Source of the DNA: Novosphingobium sp. EMRT-2
Lineage (GTDB): Bacteria; Pseudomonadota; Alphaproteobacteria; Sphingomonadales; Sphingomonadaceae
NCBI RefSeq assembly: GCF_005145025.1
Contig: NZ_CP039695.1
Location: 1,173,501 to 1,237,500, forward strand
Reading direction: 5' to 3'
Length of the DNA: 64,000 nt
Part shown: positions 63,585 through 64,000 of the stretch, piece after piece
Layout: each line of letters opens with the position of its first letter
Numbering within the stretch: the stretch's first letter is position 1
Notes under the pieces: model-generated
Databases searched by the model: none
Told to the model about the DNA's origin: nothing
The model's input: only the letters and a program-made list of their open reading frames with translations
Translations under genes and position numbers: made by a program

Positions 63585-63596
63585 GCAGTGCAGCAT
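63585..63596 (+). promoter_or_regulatory. Shared motif GCARTGCASCAW, copy 4
   Basis: Reads GCAGTGCAGCAT, 56 bp upstream of the minus-strand WecG-like gene. It lies in a 191-bp gap that also has an imperfect direct repeat (ATGGYCCCAAAAGAAGAA type) at about 63610 and 63659. Confidence 0.4.
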
Positions 63597-63720
63597 AGTG
63601 CCATGCTTAATGGTCCCAAAAGAAGAAAACTAGCGAAATTTTGCGCTCAGGTCGCTTGATGGCCCCAAGAAGAACAATGGCATAACCGAGTTTCGAAAAC
63701 GTTATGCGTGGTCTTCCCGT

Positions 63721-64000
63721 TCATCGCGCCTGAACCGCGATCGCGCTCGCCCATCCTCCGTCGCGCGCGGCCATCACCGATCCGCGCGCACTGAGGTGGG
63801 CGTGATCGGCATACAGAATGACGCCGTCGCGATAGGATTGGCAACGCCCGCCCGGACAAAACCAGCGATCCATGCGCACGACCCCAATATCATGTCCGCG
63901 TTCGGCGGCCTCGAGGAAATGAAGGACGGCCCGCTTTTCCGAGCGATATTCTGCTTCCGCGAAACTGCATTCCGCATTCGCGCCCAGGGTCCACCGCCCT
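63721..64000 (-). CDS. 3' end of an acyltransferase with a C-terminal SGNH domain (cut by window edge)
   Basis: The last 92 codons before the TGA at 63721 are open to the window edge. The translated piece has EYRSEKRAVLHFLEAAERGHDIGVVRMD, then RWFCPGGRCQSYRDGVILYADHAHLSARGS. The pattern CxxGxCxxxxDGxxLYxDxxHLSxxG is the last block of SGNH domains fused to OafA-type acyltransferases, with the catalytic Asp and His in YADHAHLS. The start and membrane part lie outside the window. It is probably another O-acetyltransferase of this locus. Confidence 0.72.
   Translation of the reverse strand, partial: GRWTLGANAECSFAEAEYRSEKRAVLHFLEAAERGHDIGVVRMDRWFCPGGRCQSYRDGVILYADHAHLSARGSVMAARDGGWASAIAVQAR

Noticed and set aside
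1..64000. tRNA-linked integration site or insertion sequence to explain the locus
   Set aside because: No tRNA cloverleaf, transposase or terminal inverted repeats were found in the window.

Overview
The window is high-GC DNA from a Gram-negative bacterium, most likely an alphaproteobacterium of the Sphingomonadales (Novosphingobium or Sphingobium is my best guess). The guess rests on an RpoH of alphaproteobacterial type, a large Oar-like TonB-dependent receptor, a NodT-type efflux system and an exopolysaccharide locus with sphingan-like parts. No tRNA, rRNA, CRISPR array, insertion sequence or integrase was recognised.

Region 1 (1-14.1 kb) looks like ordinary chromosome. It holds a TonB-dependent receptor and a secreted PPC-like protein (+), mtgA (-), a three-gene RND efflux operon with overlapping start and stop codons (+), then rpoH and rluD (-). 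Several genes end in clear intrinsic terminators.

Region 2 (14.2-33.9 kb) is the first part of a large surface-polysaccharide locus. A minus-strand operon (20.3 to 14.2 kb) encodes a GT4 glycosyltransferase, two tandem Wzy/O-antigen-ligase proteins, a Wzx-like flippase and a GT2 glycosyltransferase. Next come a LapG-family cysteine proteinase (+) and a split Alg14/Alg13-like (PssD/PssE) transferase pair (-). A plus-strand operon (23.1-29.3 kb) encodes a third Wzy-like protein, a pyruvyl transferase, a beta-propeller protein, a second Wzx and a PL5 lyase. It converges on a minus-strand operon for GDP-fucose synthesis (gmd, fcl), a WecG/TagA-type transferase, a hexapeptide acyltransferase and another GT4.

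Region 3 (34-45.3 kb) holds a two-gene module of a phage-tail-like protein and an SGNH hydrolase, a SleB-type cell-wall hydrolase, a methyltransferase, a type I secretion ABC/HlyD pair, ugd and the priming polyprenyl-phosphate sugar transferase.

Region 4 (45.3-64 kb) holds two related metallophosphoesterases, a methyltransferase with a zinc-ribbon start and a Rap1a/Tai-type protein. It also holds a large RTX protein with a GH12 glucanase domain, which is the obvious cargo for the type I system. After it come an acyltransferase and the export operon: a short Wza-like OPX lipoprotein, a small secreted protein, a separate outer-membrane beta-barrel, a Wzc-like co-polymerase/kinase and a coupled membrane protein. 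The region ends with a fourth Wzy-like protein, a membrane-anchored GH74 propeller, a second WecG/TagA transferase and the 3' end of an SGNH-domain acyltransferase cut by the window edge.

Together the locus can prime, assemble, decorate (fucose, glucuronate, pyruvate, acyl and methyl groups), flip, polymerise and export one or more heteropolysaccharides. It also encodes at least three depolymerases of different families (GH12-RTX, GH74, PL5). The most interesting features are this built-in set of depolymerases, the split OPX/beta-barrel export pair, the orphan SGNH module, and short sequence motifs shared among the intergenic regions of the locus.
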